From contig JAQBNK010000091.1 in NCBI GenBank assembly GCA_028288595.1, forward strand, positions 1 through 64,000: a stretch of 64,000 bases of DNA, written 5' to 3'. The DNA is from Chitinophagaceae bacterium (lineage in GTDB: Bacteria; Bacteroidota; Bacteroidia; Chitinophagales; Chitinophagaceae). Position numbers and translations under genes: made by a program. Below the pieces are notes generated by a model. That model worked only from the letters and a program-made list of their open reading frames with translations, ran no database searches and was not told the origin of the DNA. Position 1 is the first letter of the stretch, and the number at the start of each line of letters is the position of its first letter. Of the stretch, positions 42,220-52,336 are shown in pieces.

Positions 42220-45153
42220 CTAATATCCAAACAATTCCTTCAACTCTAATTTCTTTACGTTACCATATTTTTTCAGGTCATCTAAATTTATTTTCTTTTC
42301 AGATGCCACCACACTATAAGTATAAGACTGTTTTGCTAACTGCTCGTCATGATATTTAACAAGATCATTCAATGTTAATCCTGCCAGTTGTCCATACTCA
42401 TCTTTTCTTATGTCGTGATCAAGCCCTTTCTTTTTAGCAGCAAGATAAGAGAAGATGATACCGTCTTTTGTAATACGGCCGGTCTCAATATCTTTCAGCA
42501 TGCTTAGTCTTGCATTATCAAAGTTCTGCTGGGCAGCAGGAAGATTATTCAGCAGCTCATTCATACCGTTCATCGCATCATTCATCTTATCAGCCTGGCT
42601 ACCTACGTAAGCAGTGAAAGTATAAGGGTCTTCTTTCTTCGAAGGCGTCTGTACAATAGCCCAGGTAGAATAAGCCAGTGCTTTAGATTCGCGAATGGTC
42701 TGGAAAACGATTGAGCCCATTCCACCACCGAAATAATTATTGAACAATGAAGTGATAGCTTCCTGTTTAGGGTCATAAGTCTGCATATTCTTCGTCCAGT
42801 AAACTTCAGCCTGCACCGCATCATATTCAGAGAATAAAACCTGGTTGCCATTCAATTTTGTCCTGTCGAATTTTATTGCAGCAGGACCAGCCGCCCATGA
42901 CGCAGGCATTCTATGCAGCTTCTGTACGCTGGCACTTAATACCGGTAAAGACGACGGACCATAATATAATACTGAATGTTTATAATTTGGTAATGAATGT
43001 ACGAGACTTACTAAATCTTCAGCTTTCAGATTTTTGATATCATCATCACTCAATACATAGTTGAAAGGATTTACAGCACCATACAAAGCATAGCTTCGTA
43101 AGGCCGCAGAGATAGCCGCTTTGTTCAGCTTGCTGTTGGCACGTGCTTTCAATAAACGTCCTTTCAAGGCTTCAAGTGCAGCAGCATCCGGTTTACAATT
43201 GCTGATCAGTTCTTCAAATAAGCTAACCGCTTTATCAAAGTTTTCCTGCAGACCACTTACAGAAAGATTCGTTTCTTCAGCACCAGCATTCGCACTGAAG
43301 TTTGCAGCCAGGTTATAAAACTGTTTGCTGATATCCTCTGAACTGTATTTATCGGTTCCCAGGAATTGTAAATACTGCAATGCGATCGGCAACAATTTAT
43401 TGTTGTAGCTGCCCATATCGAAATGATAATACATTCTGAACAGGCCATTCTCTTTGTTCTGAACATAGAGCACATCTGCATTGCCGGTTTTACCCTGCTG
43501 CAGATCTTTATTAAAATCTAACCACACCGGTTTAATAGCAGGCAATGGTGAACCCGTAATCGCAGCAACAAAAGGAGATTGTTTACCACCGTTTGTTTCA
43601 ACCGGTGTAATCGGTGGCTTGTCTACTTTCACAATTGATTTGTCTTCCCCTTTTCTTTTGTAGATCACTGCATAATTATCGCTTCCAAAGAAACGGTTCG
43701 CAAATTCAACCACTTCTTTCTTTGTTACTTTGCTCATTTCATCCAGTTGTCCAACATTTTTGTTCCACTCTTCACCCCGGTTCTTAATGAACTCGTCAGT
43801 AATATCTACGGCACGTGCCGTGTTATTTTCCAGTTGCTGTAACCTGCCTAATTTATAGTTGGCCACGATTGCTTTCAGCAGCGATTCATCAAAATTTCCT
43901 TTACGTAAAATATCAACCTGCTCTAATAACAGGTCCTTAGCCTGCTCCAGTGTTTGCCCCTGTTTAGGAGAAGCCGATAACACCACGAAGCCGTAGTCTT
44001 TATATTGCTGATTGCTGGCGCCTGAACTTTGGATCTTTTGCGCTTTGTTCAGATTAAGGTCGAACAAACCTGCTTTACCATTCGCTAAAATGGAAGAAAC
44101 AAGATCGGCCATTAACGCGTCTTTAGAACTTGCAGGGCCCACGCGATAAACGATACGCATTGTTTCTGCAGAAGGGCCATATATTTCTTTCACGATAGGG
44201 CCATGAACAGGTGCTTCTTTCGGACCATTATAGGGCTGCACCGGATGTGGCTTCATATACGCAAAAGCAGCATCGATCTTTTTGATCAATTGGTCAGGAT
44301 CAAAATCTCCTGCCATTACTACGGCCATATTATTCGGCACATAGTACTTGTAATAATAATTCCTGATCGCTTTCAAAGAAGGATTCTTCAGGTGTTCGAT
44401 CGTACCGATCGTAGACTGCTGTCCATAATTATGTGTCGGGAACATCAGGTAATGTTCTGCATCCTGGATCTTCCACTGATCGTTATCTAAACTGCGGTTT
44501 TTCTCTTCATAAACTGCTTCCAGCTCTGTATGAAAAATACGGAAGATAGGATTGCGGAAACGCTCTGCCTGTATTGTAAGAAATTTATCGATCGCATTAG
44601 ATGGAACATCTTCTTCGTACACGGTCTCTTCTACCCAGGTATGGGCGTTAGAACCTTGTGAACCGATTGATGCCATCATTTTATCATACTCATTAGCAAT
44701 AGAGTAATGAGACGCTAAACCAGATACACTGTCGATCTGGTGATAGATTGTTTTTCTTTTAGCAGCATCGGTAGTGGAGTTATACAACTCGTATAAATTA
44801 TCGATCTGGTCCAGGTAAGGTTTTTCCTTCGCCCAGTCCAGCGAACCATATTTATCGGTTCCTTTAAAAAGTAAATGCTCCAGGTAGTGAGCGAGCCCTG
44901 TATGATCGCTGGGATCGTTATTACTTCCCGTCCTCACAGGTATACGCACCGTAACACGGGGCTCTTTGTGATTGGGAGAAAGAATTACTGTAAGACCGTT
45001 TTTCAAAGTATAGAAACGGGTATTCATCGGGTCGCCCGTTACATACTTATAAGTGTAGCCGGCCGACGCAGCCTGTTTCCACTCATTTTTTTGTGCAGTG
45101 GCCGCAACAGTTACAGCCAGCATACCTGCCAGCAGCAAGTGTCTAAGTTTCAT
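42220..45153 (-). CDS. M16 family zinc metallopeptidase (pitrilysin-like, exported)
   Basis: 977 residues from the ATG at 45153, which starts a signal peptide (MKLRHLLLAGMLAVTVAATA). The inverted zinc motif HYLEH is in HTGLAHYLEHLLFKG (near residue 95), with the third ligand in the ELEAVYEEKNR helix. The protein has the two-half layout of the family: an active N-terminal half to about 480 and an inactive C-terminal half with FNNYFGGGMGSIVFQTIRES. It degrades peptides in the periplasm. It has its own terminator; the 365-bp upstream region holds the repeat at 45389-45461. Confidence 0.95.
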   Translation of the reverse strand: MKLRHLLLAGMLAVTVAATAQKNEWKQAASAGYTYKYVTGDPMNTRFYTLKNGLTVILSPNHKEPRVTVRIPVRTGSNNDPSDHTGLAHYLEHLLFKGTDKYGSLDWAKEKPYLDQIDNLYELYNSTTDAAKRKTIYHQIDSVSGLASHYSIANEYDKMMASIGSQGSNAHTWVEETVYEEDVPSNAIDKFLTIQAERFRNPIFRIFHTELEAVYEEKNRSLDNDQWKIQDAEHYLMFPTHNYGQQSTIGTIEHLKNPSLKAIRNYYYKYYVPNNMAVVMAGDFDPDQLIKKIDAAFAYMKPHPVQPYNGPKEAPVHGPIVKEIYGPSAETMRIVYRVGPASSKDALMADLVSSILANGKAGLFDLNLNKAQKIQSSGASNQQYKDYGFVVLSASPKQGQTLEQAKDLLLEQVDILRKGNFDESLLKAIVANYKLGRLQQLENNTARAVDITDEFIKNRGEEWNKNVGQLDEMSKVTKKEVVEFANRFFGSDNYAVIYKRKGEDKSIVKVDKPPITPVETNGGKQSPFVAAITGSPLPAIKPVWLDFNKDLQQGKTGNADVLYVQNKENGLFRMYYHFDMGSYNNKLLPIALQYLQFLGTDKYSSEDISKQFYNLAANFSANAGAEETNLSVSGLQENFDKAVSLFEELISNCKPDAAALEALKGRLLKARANSKLNKAAISAALRSYALYGAVNPFNYVLSDDDIKNLKAEDLVSLVHSLPNYKHSVLYYGPSSLPVLSASVQKLHRMPASWAAGPAAIKFDRTKLNGNQVLFSEYDAVQAEVYWTKNMQTYDPKQEAITSLFNNYFGGGMGSIVFQTIRESKALAYSTWAIVQTPSKKEDPYTFTAYVGSQADKMNDAMNGMNELLNNLPAAQQNFDNARLSMLKDIETGRITKDGIIFSYLAAKKKGLDHDIRKDEYGQLAGLTLNDLVKYHDEQLAKQSYTYSVVASEKKINLDDLKKYGNVKKLELKELFGY

Positions 45154-45388
45154 AAATTGATTTTTTGTAATGAAAGGCATAGAAGCTATACCAGGGTTGA
45201 CGTTAAGAGCTGGAAAATAGGTAAAAGACGCAATTCGGCAGGAAAGGATTTGTTAAACGGTAAAAACACACTCAAAAACGTGTTGATTTACAGTGAAAGA
45301 AGTTTTTTAGAGCCCGGCTGCATAACCCTGACCGTGACTTTAGTTGCGTCGGACTTTTTCAGGGTCCGGTTGGGAATTGAGCTTTTCT
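45154..45388. other. Intergenic region upstream of the M16 gene
   Basis: About 235 bp of divergent upstream region between the M16 gene and fumC. I find no gene. A short CGGAC/GTCCG hairpin lies near 45350-45368 without a T-run. The remainder up to fumC is the repeat at 45389-45461 and the fumC promoter. Confidence 0.4.
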
Positions 45389-45461
45389 GCCACGAAGGCA
45401 CAAAGACAGAAAGAAACACAAAGACTTAGCGAATCTTTTTTGCCTTCGTGGCTTTGTGGCA
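45389..45461. repeat. Inverted GCCACGAA octamer array upstream of fumC
   Basis: Left arm 45389-45428: GCCACGAA, GGCACAAA, GACAGAAA, GAAACACA, AAGACTTA (period 8). Right arm 45441-45461 is inverted; 45389-45400 (GCCACGAAGGCA) and 45441-45452 (TGCCTTCGTGGC) pair perfectly over 12 nt. The unit matches the array at 39702-39775. Confidence 0.8.
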
Positions 45462-45492
45462 AGACTCTCCACAACTAATTCTTTCCCCGCCT

Positions 45493-45500
45493 TACCTTTG
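45493..45500 (+). promoter_or_regulatory. -7 box of fumC
   Basis: TACCTTTG, a perfect TAnnTTTG, 17 nt before the fumC ATG. No clear TTG at -33. Confidence 0.5.
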
Positions 45501-45517
45501 CCGCACAAACGATAACC

Positions 45518-46915
45518 ATGGACTACCGCACAGAGAAAGACACGATGGGCGAAGTAAAAGTTCCTTCGCATGTATACTGGGGTGCCCAGACCCAGCGCAG
45601 TATCGACAATTTTAAAATTGCGCAGGATATCAATAGAATGCCCAAAGAGATCATCGCAGCTTTTGCCTATTTAAAAAAAGCGGCGGCACTCACTAATCTC
45701 GATGCGGGTGTATTAGCCAAAGAGAAATCTGATTTAATCGGGCAGGTTGCAGATGAAATACTGGAAGGAAAACTGAACGATCAGTTCCCGCTGGTAGTTT
45801 GGCAAACCGGTAGCGGTACGCAGAGCAATATGAATGTGAATGAAGTGATCGCTTACCGGGGACATGTGATTAAAGGTGGTCAGCTTACTGACAAAGAAAA
45901 ATTCCTTCATCCGAATGATGATGTAAATAAATCGCAGTCCTCCAATGATACTTTTCCAACAGCAATGCATATTGCGGCTTATAAAATCTTAGTGGAGACT
46001 ACCATTCCCGGAATTGAAAAACTAAGGAATACACTGGCTGCTAAAAGCAAAGCATTCATGAACGTGGTGAAGATCGGGCGAACCCATTTTATGGATGCCA
46101 CACCATTAACGCTGGGACAGGAATTTAGTGGTTACGTTTCCCAGCTTGATCATGGACTAAGGGCCATTAAAAACACGCTTGCTCATTTAAGTGAACTCGC
46201 CCTGGGTGGTACCGCGGTAGGCACCGGCATCAACACCCCAAAAAATTATTCAGAAAATGTAGCAAAACACATCGCGGATTTAACCGGACTTCCCTTCATC
46301 ACTGCTGAAAATAAATTTGAGGCCTTAGCGGCACATGATGCAATCGTTGAAGCGCATGGAGCCTTAAAAACAGTGGCGGTAAGCTTAATGAAGATCGCCA
46401 ATGATATTCGCATTTTATCATCCGGACCACGTTCCGGTATCGGGGAAATTTTTATTCCTGATAATGAACCTGGTTCTTCCATCATGCCGGGAAAAGTAAA
46501 CCCTACGCAGTCTGAGGCCTTAACGATGATCGCTGCACAGGTAATGGGTAATGATGTAACGATCGGTATTGGCGGTGCTACCGGTCATTTTGAACTGAAT
46601 GTTTTTAAACCTGTGATGATCTATAACTTTCTTCACAGTGCAAGATTAATCGGAGATGGATGTGTAAGTTTCAATGATAAATGCGCAGAAGGAATTGAGC
46701 CTATCGAAGCGAATATTAAAAAGCATGTTGATAATAGTTTAATGCTGGTTACTGCGCTAAATACTAAGATCGGTTATTACAAAGCAGCCGAGATCGCACA
46801 AAAAGCACATAAAGAAAGAACTACTTTAAAAGAGATGGCCGTAAAACTCGGCTATGTAACACCACAGGAATTTGATGAGTGGGTAGATCCTGCGAAGATG
46901 GTGGGAGACTTATAA
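45518..46915 (+). CDS. fumC: Class II fumarate hydratase
   Basis: 465 residues, standard length. It interconverts fumarate and malate in the TCA cycle without an Fe-S cluster. Motifs are [20 protein letters not shown] at the start, [55 protein letters not shown] and the family signature [17 protein letters not shown] near residue 320. The C-terminus ends [15 protein letters not shown]. It is convergent with a lipoprotein gene, with a perfect inverted repeat between them. Confidence 0.97.
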   Translation: MDYRTEKDTMGEVKVPSHVYWGAQTQRSIDNFKIAQDINRMPKEIIAAFAYLKKAAALTNLDAGVLAKEKSDLIGQVADEILEGKLNDQFPLVVWQTGSGTQSNMNVNEVIAYRGHVIKGGQLTDKEKFLHPNDDVNKSQSSNDTFPTAMHIAAYKILVETTIPGIEKLRNTLAAKSKAFMNVVKIGRTHFMDATPLTLGQEFSGYVSQLDHGLRAIKNTLAHLSELALGGTAVGTGINTPKNYSENVAKHIADLTGLPFITAENKFEALAAHDAIVEAHGALKTVAVSLMKIANDIRILSSGPRSGIGEIFIPDNEPGSSIMPGKVNPTQSEALTMIAAQVMGNDVTIGIGGATGHFELNVFKPVMIYNFLHSARLIGDGCVSFNDKCAEGIEPIEANIKKHVDNSLMLVTALNTKIGYYKAAEIAQKAHKERTTLKEMAVKLGYVTPQEFDEWVDPAKMVGDL

Positions 46916-46920
46916 AATTA

Positions 46921-46977
46921 TGTTGAATGCTAAATGTTGAATTAAAGAGCCCATCATTCAACATTTAGCATTCAACA
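46921..46977. repeat. Perfect 22-nt inverted repeat built of GTTGAAT heptamers
   Basis: Arms 46921-46942 and 46956-46977 are exact reverse complements (22 of 22) with a 13-nt loop. Each arm is three heptamers (GTTGAAT, GCTAAAT, GTTGAAT). It fills the 66-bp gap between the convergent fumC and lipoprotein stop codons. No T-run follows the stem. Confidence 0.95.
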
Positions 46978-46981
46978 GGAA

Positions 46982-48151
46982 TTAAAATACCTGGTAATTT
47001 TTTATCGATAAACTATTGCCTGCATTGTCTGATGTGTAAATCAGGCCGATATCTTTTGCATAATCACTTTCATAGACCTGGTCATCTTTATATGCGGCAC
47101 CGCTGGTACTCACCTGCGATCGCCAGATCACTTTAATAACGTTGGTATACTTTACATTATTAACCGTCATTGTACCGTTAACTCCTGTAACATTGAAAAG
47201 ATATTTATACTTCGTAGGTACATTATTAACTGTTCCGCTGTATTCCTGCGATGCCCAGGAAGTACCAAGAGAAACGGTCTTTAGCAGGAAGGTTATTTCT
47301 GCAGGCTGAAACTGGTCGAAATCAGCGGTTGTGTATGCGTTTACAGAATTGATCTCTATATAATCTCCATTCGTTTCCCTGCGGTAAAACAATGAATCCA
47401 CATCCTTCGCCCTGAATTGCCACCTGAAAAGGCGGTAAGAATTAGGGTAGCCCGGTATATTAAATAGTTTGTCGCTTAAGATTTTAAGTGTGTCGGCTGC
47501 AGCAGCATTGGGAATAGTATAGCTCCACCAGGAGTTTTGTGTAAGCGGAAAATAATCGCCGTCTACTGCAACAGGAGGTACTGTTCCTCCACCACCACCG
47601 GTACCACCGCCGCCACCGGCTGTTGTACCCTCCTGCGGTGGAATACCACAGGCGTTATGTCTTCCTATATAAGCTTTAATTTTCCCGGCCGTAATTACAA
47701 TGGTTTTCCCGCTTACATTATTGGTAAGGCTTGCTGAGAATTCAGCATCGATCACTGAATCATTAACGTTTATTACATTTAAATCCAGGTAATCAGACGA
47801 GGCGCTTAAAGAATAAATATCTACTCCCCGGCTGGTGTATTCCATTGACGCAGTAAGGTTGGCAGAACTATAATTGCCTGCCGAAATGATTCCTGTTGGA
47901 GAAATTAGGCCGATATAAATTGCATTTCCTATGTTATTTCCGCCTTCTATTGTAAGACTCTTGCCGCCTGCAAAATCAGCATAATAAGCGGTGTCTATAC
48001 AACCCTGCTTCAATGTATCGGCGGCTTTTAAGGACCAGCCGAGACCAACCACTTTATCCGCATCCCCGGATTCATAGCTGTAATCTTTTTTACAGGACCA
48101 TAAAAACGAAACCGCTATTAAGGAGAGGAATAAATAATAAGATCTTTTCAT
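46982..48151 (-). CDS. Lipoprotein of unknown function with Gly-rich hinge
   Basis: 389 residues. The signal peptide ends in a lipobox (SFLWSC, Cys near residue 20), followed by KKD. An N-terminal beta-rich domain (about 30-170) is joined by a Gly-rich linker with two runs of five glycines (TTAGGGGGTGGGGGTVPP) to a C-terminal domain (about 200-389: DYFPLTQNSWWSYTIPN, VIWRSQVSTSGAAYKDDQVY) that resembles secreted beta-sandwich domains. I cannot name a family. It is last in the gldF-gldG-terC-murF/alr-lspA run, 10 bp behind lspA. Confidence 0.75.
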   Translation of the reverse strand: MKRSYYLFLSLIAVSFLWSCKKDYSYESGDADKVVGLGWSLKAADTLKQGCIDTAYYADFAGGKSLTIEGGNNIGNAIYIGLISPTGIISAGNYSSANLTASMEYTSRGVDIYSLSASSDYLDLNVINVNDSVIDAEFSASLTNNVSGKTIVITAGKIKAYIGRHNACGIPPQEGTTAGGGGGTGGGGGTVPPVAVDGDYFPLTQNSWWSYTIPNAAAADTLKILSDKLFNIPGYPNSYRLFRWQFRAKDVDSLFYRRETNGDYIEINSVNAYTTADFDQFQPAEITFLLKTVSLGTSWASQEYSGTVNNVPTKYKYLFNVTGVNGTMTVNNVKYTNVIKVIWRSQVSTSGAAYKDDQVYESDYAKDIGLIYTSDNAGNSLSIKNYQVF

Positions 48152-48161
48152 GAAAGGATTT

Positions 48162-48869
48162 TTATTGCTGAGCCTGCACGGGTTCGTCTGTTTCAGCGCC
48201 TGCCCTATCTGTTTGATTCACTACAGGGGTGTTATGCTGCTTAAAGAAACGCTTTTGAAAAATTAAAATTGTGATAACCCCAACAGAAATAGAAGCATCT
48301 GCCAGGTTAAAAACAGGCCTGAAAAACTCGAAATCCTCACCACCCCATACCGGTATCCATAACGGATATTTAGCATCTGTTATAATGGGAAAGTAAAACA
48401 TATCCACCACCTTCCCATGAAGAAAGCCGGCGTAGCCCTGTTTTGGAAAAATATGGGCTACGTTCTGAAGAAAAGGATTGCTGTTCTCGAATATCAAACC
48501 ATAGAACATGCTATCCAGCAAATTACCCAGAGCACCTGCATAGATCAGTGCGGCGCAAACCAAAAATCCCCTGTGAAGATTTTTACCTATAACCGATCTC
48601 AGGTAAAATGTTCCTGCCACTACAGCCGCAAGCCGGAAGAGTGTGAGGGCTATTTTTCCAAAGTTCCCTTCACTGAATTTCCAGCCCCAGGCCATTCCTT
48701 CATTCTCAACGAAATGTAACCTGAACCAGTTACCAGCTACTTTATGTTCTTCACCAATATAATAATGCGTTTTGATGAATAATTTCAGGGCCTGGTCAGC
48801 TACCAGGACAAGTATAATAATAAATGCAATTTGTCTTCCTTTCACGCCGGTAAATTTATAGAGTTTCAA
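48162..48869 (-). CDS. lspA: Lipoprotein signal peptidase
   Basis: 235 residues, longer than E. coli LspA (164) because of an insertion before the last helix (QNVAHIFPKQGYAGFLHGKV) and a hydrophilic tail. The aspartic dyad is visible in GALGNLLDSMFYG and FNLADASISVGV, with N in HFVENEGMAWGW. It cleaves the signal peptide of diacylglyceryl-modified prolipoproteins in the inner membrane. Such insertions are familiar in Bacteroidota. It lies 15 bp behind murF/alr and just ahead of a lipoprotein gene. Confidence 0.95.
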   Translation of the reverse strand: MKLYKFTGVKGRQIAFIIILVLVADQALKLFIKTHYYIGEEHKVAGNWFRLHFVENEGMAWGWKFSEGNFGKIALTLFRLAAVVAGTFYLRSVIGKNLHRGFLVCAALIYAGALGNLLDSMFYGLIFENSNPFLQNVAHIFPKQGYAGFLHGKVVDMFYFPIITDAKYPLWIPVWGGEDFEFFRPVFNLADASISVGVITILIFQKRFFKQHNTPVVNQTDRAGAETDEPVQAQQ

Positions 48870-48884
48870 AGATAACAGATAGAA

Positions 48885-51329
48885 TCATTCCTGCAGGTAA
48901 ACCCTTTTAACACGTTGGCCCACTCCCGTTAAAATTTCGTAAGAAATAGTATTTGCCCATGCGGCTAACTGCTGTACCGGCAGGTTAGATCCGAATATTT
49001 CAACCGTATCATTTTCTTTTACACCGGGAACATCAGTAACATCTATCATGGTCATATCCATGCATACATTTCCAATAACAGGTGCTAAGTGAGCATTCAC
49101 CCAAACCTTTCCTGCTCCGTTTCCTAAAATACGCCTGAACCCATCAGCATAACCAATCCTTATCGTCGCTATCAATGAATCTTTCAACACTTTTCCCTTC
49201 CTGTTATACCCAACGGTATCTCCCTCTTTCACTTCGCGGATCTGTGCGATCGTTGTTTTTAAAGTGGCCGCCGGAATCAAATGCAGGCTATCCTCTCCAA
49301 TTCCATATAACCCGATTCCCAAACGAACCATATCAAGCTGCATATTACTATGCCGGCTGATAGCGGCCGAATTTCCGATATGCCGCATAAATTTATAAGT
49401 CAGTGAATGTTGCAGTTTATTACAGCACTCCTGGAATAAATCAAATTGTTGCCGGGTAAAAACGTCTTCATGCCCATCTTCACTGGCAACCAAATGAGAA
49501 AAAACTGATTTCACGGTGATGTGATCCGATGAAATGAGTAACCCAAGTTTATCCATATCATCCCCCGAAAACCCAAGCCGGTGCATCCCTGTATCCAGTT
49601 TGATATGAACAGGGTAGTTTTTGATTCCCTGCGATTTTAGATACTGGATAAAAGAGGAAAGAATACCGAATGAAAATAATTCCGGCTCAAGATTATATTC
49701 AATAAGGTTATGAAAGGTGGCTTCATCTGAATTTAAAATCATGATTGGTAAATTAATACCGCTTTTCCGCAGATCAATTCCTTCATCAGCATAGGCAACG
49801 GCTAAATAATCTACCTGGTGAAACTGCAGAAGACTGGCGAGCTCGCTGCTTCCGCTGCCATAGCCAAAAGCCTTTACCATCGCCATTAACTTTGTTCCCG
49901 GTTTTAGTTTTGATTTATGCTGGTTAAGATTATGAATGATGGCAGACAGGTTTATTTCCATTACTGTCTGGTGTGTCTTGCTGATCAGCAGCGATACGAT
50001 CCTTTCAAACCCAAATTTCCTTGCTCCCTTAATAAGTATCAGTTCTTTATGAAGTGATGACAAAGGAAAACCTTCAACAAATTCGTCGAGATTTTTAAAA
50101 CTATATAGTTTGAAGTTTTCATCAACGAGTTCACTCCGGTGCTGCCATTGTTTTCCTATAGTTATCAATTTTGAAATACCGCCTTTATGCAAGAGTGTAA
50201 TCACTTTCTGATACTGTTCATCAGTCGCATCACCCGGTATATCCGAAACAATAATGGTGCGCTGGGTATATTGCTTTTGTTGTTTTAAAAAATCTAAAGC
50301 GATCTCTAATGAATTAAGATCAAAACTGTAACTATCATCTATCACTGCACAGTCATTTATTCCAGCCTGCAATTGCAGCCGCATTTCAACAGCTTGTAAT
50401 AAAAGCATTCGTTCCTGTATTACTTCAGCCGGTATTTTAAATACCAGCATCAGGCACCAGCAGGTAATTGCATTTTGAACAGATGCCTCATCCGTAAACG
50501 GAATCGTGATTAGAATATTTTGATCCTGAAAAATCGCCGAAATTTTCGCACCCGCCTTTTCTTTATCGACAGAAATGATCTTTAAATCAGCGTGGTCCTT
50601 TTTTCCCCAGGAAAATAACCTCGCAGAAAGTTCTCTTGCAGCCTTATCAACTATTTTATCATCGCTATTATAAATAACAAGATCTGAATCACTAAATAAT
50701 TTCAGCTTCTCTTTTGCTTTCTGTTCTTTACTATCAAATCCTTCGTCATGTGCCTGCAGCACGTTTGTAAGAATTCCGATCGTTGGATGAATAATTTTTT
50801 CAAGTCGTTTCATTTCCTTCACAGTAGAAATTCCTGCTTCAAAAATGGCGAGATCATGTTCGGGACTCATTTGCCAGGCACTCAGGGGCACTCCTACCTG
50901 CGAATTATAACTTTTAGGACTACGGACTATGTTATGATCTGCTTCAAGCAATTGATTCAGCCATTCTTTAACGATCGTTTTTCCATTGCTTCCTGTAATA
51001 CCAATTACAGGGTAATTAAATTGCGCGCGGTGATATGCAGCCAGCATTTGCAATGCCTGCAAACCATCCTTAACACGAACGCTATTTATGTTTAAGGGAA
51101 TATCTGCCACCGGTTCACTCACTACAAAATTGGTGACGCCTGCTTTAATAAGATCATGAATAAAAATATGAGCGTTGCGATGCGTAGTAACCAATGCAAA
51201 GAATAAGGTGCGTTCAGGAAAAAGAATTCGCCTGCTGTCAATAGCGATGTACCGGATCGTTGTTTCGGGGTTTGCCGTTTGCAAATCTCCGCCGGTAATA
51301 CTGGCAATATCTTTAATGCTATACTCCAT
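48885..51329 (-). CDS. Bifunctional MurF (UDP-MurNAc-tripeptide:D-Ala-D-Ala ligase)/alanine racemase
   Basis: 814 residues. The N-terminal half is MurF: GITGSNGKTIVKEWL (ATP loop, near residue 110), SPKSYNSQVGVPLSAW, EAGISTVKEM and DDSYSFDLNSLEIALDFL. The C-terminal half (about residues 440-814) is alanine racemase: MEINLSAIIHNLNQ, the PLP-Lys in MAMVKAFGYG, KLDTGMHRLGFSGDD and the second catalytic Tyr region in GNVCMDMTMIDVTDVPG. The fusion makes D-Ala and adds D-Ala-D-Ala to the peptidoglycan precursor; it is a known Bacteroidota arrangement. It lies 4 bp behind terC. Confidence 0.96.
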   Translation of the reverse strand: MEYSIKDIASITGGDLQTANPETTIRYIAIDSRRILFPERTLFFALVTTHRNAHIFIHDLIKAGVTNFVVSEPVADIPLNINSVRVKDGLQALQMLAAYHRAQFNYPVIGITGSNGKTIVKEWLNQLLEADHNIVRSPKSYNSQVGVPLSAWQMSPEHDLAIFEAGISTVKEMKRLEKIIHPTIGILTNVLQAHDEGFDSKEQKAKEKLKLFSDSDLVIYNSDDKIVDKAARELSARLFSWGKKDHADLKIISVDKEKAGAKISAIFQDQNILITIPFTDEASVQNAITCWCLMLVFKIPAEVIQERMLLLQAVEMRLQLQAGINDCAVIDDSYSFDLNSLEIALDFLKQQKQYTQRTIIVSDIPGDATDEQYQKVITLLHKGGISKLITIGKQWQHRSELVDENFKLYSFKNLDEFVEGFPLSSLHKELILIKGARKFGFERIVSLLISKTHQTVMEINLSAIIHNLNQHKSKLKPGTKLMAMVKAFGYGSGSSELASLLQFHQVDYLAVAYADEGIDLRKSGINLPIMILNSDEATFHNLIEYNLEPELFSFGILSSFIQYLKSQGIKNYPVHIKLDTGMHRLGFSGDDMDKLGLLISSDHITVKSVFSHLVASEDGHEDVFTRQQFDLFQECCNKLQHSLTYKFMRHIGNSAAISRHSNMQLDMVRLGIGLYGIGEDSLHLIPAATLKTTIAQIREVKEGDTVGYNRKGKVLKDSLIATIRIGYADGFRRILGNGAGKVWVNAHLAPVIGNVCMDMTMIDVTDVPGVKENDTVEIFGSNLPVQQLAAWANTISYEILTGVGQRVKRVYLQE

Positions 51330-51333
51330 TTTA

Positions 51334-52311
51334 TTACTGCACGGTTATATCTTCTTCCGAAGTTTCTTTTTTCTTTACATAAACCGAGAACAGCATCGAT
51401 CCAAAGATGGCAACAATAATTACCATCAGTGAAATGTAGATCGATATCTCGATATTGAAAAACTCGACCAGCATTTTCAAACCAATAAAAACGAGTACTA
51501 CAGCAATGCCCTGCTGCAGGTAATCGAATTTAGCAACAGCGCCTTTTAAAAGAAAATAAAGGCTGCGAAGACCAAGCACAGCGAAAATATTGCTGGAATA
51601 AATCACCATTATTTCATCCTGCGTAAATGGAATGTTAGCAGATTGCCGAACAAGTGAGACCACGGTAGGAATACTGTCAACGGCAAAAACAATATCGGTA
51701 GCGGCGAGCATCAGCACTACCATGGAAAGTTCAGTAAGGTAGATGCCCCGTTTCTTTTTTACGAAATATCGCCCGGGCTTATGCTCTCTTGTTACACGAA
51801 ATATTTTAGTGGCCCATTGGTAAAGTTTACTCTCGCCGGGATTATATTCTTCCTCTTCTTTTTTTATAAAAAGTTTGATACCGGTATACAAAAGAAAAAA
51901 GCCAAACACATATAACAACCAGTGAAATCTTTCGATAAGCCCAATCCCCAATGCGATAAAAATAATTCGGAGTACAATGGCAAGTAAAATTCCAATCAGC
52001 AGGGCCCGGCCCTGGTCCATCTGGTTAATTCTGAAAAAACTGAAAATAAGAATGAACACAAAAATATTATCGATGCTCAGGCTCCATTCCATCAGGTACG
52101 CGGAAATGTACCGCGTTGCGAGACCGTCGGTTTTTTGTATCCAGATAAAAATCCAAAAAGCAAGTGACAGGCCCACCCAGAAAACAGTTTGCCAAAGCGC
52201 TTTCTTAATGGTGACCTTCGAATTTCTCTTGCTCATCATACCCAGGTCGAATACCAATGCGAGCAGCAGAACAATTCCGAAAATGAGATAAATAAATGTG
52301 TTGTTCTTCAA
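51334..52311 (-). CDS. TerC/Alx family integral membrane protein
   Basis: 325 residues with seven to nine predicted transmembrane helices. Conserved acidic membrane motifs are seen in SLSIDNIFVFILIFSFFRI and AATDIVFAVDSIPTVVSLV, with VIYSSNIFAVLGLRSLYFLL next to them. Proteins of this family take part in tellurium resistance or in manganese export linked to the metallation of secreted proteins. It is inside the gld-murF run: gldG is 25 bp upstream and murF/alr 4 bp downstream. Confidence 0.92.
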   Translation of the reverse strand: MKNNTFIYLIFGIVLLLALVFDLGMMSKRNSKVTIKKALWQTVFWVGLSLAFWIFIWIQKTDGLATRYISAYLMEWSLSIDNIFVFILIFSFFRINQMDQGRALLIGILLAIVLRIIFIALGIGLIERFHWLLYVFGFFLLYTGIKLFIKKEEEEYNPGESKLYQWATKIFRVTREHKPGRYFVKKKRGIYLTELSMVVLMLAATDIVFAVDSIPTVVSLVRQSANIPFTQDEIMVIYSSNIFAVLGLRSLYFLLKGAVAKFDYLQQGIAVVLVFIGLKMLVEFFNIEISIYISLMVIIVAIFGSMLFSVYVKKKETSEEDITVQ

Positions 52312-52336
52312 GATGAGCCATGTTTAGCATAATGAA

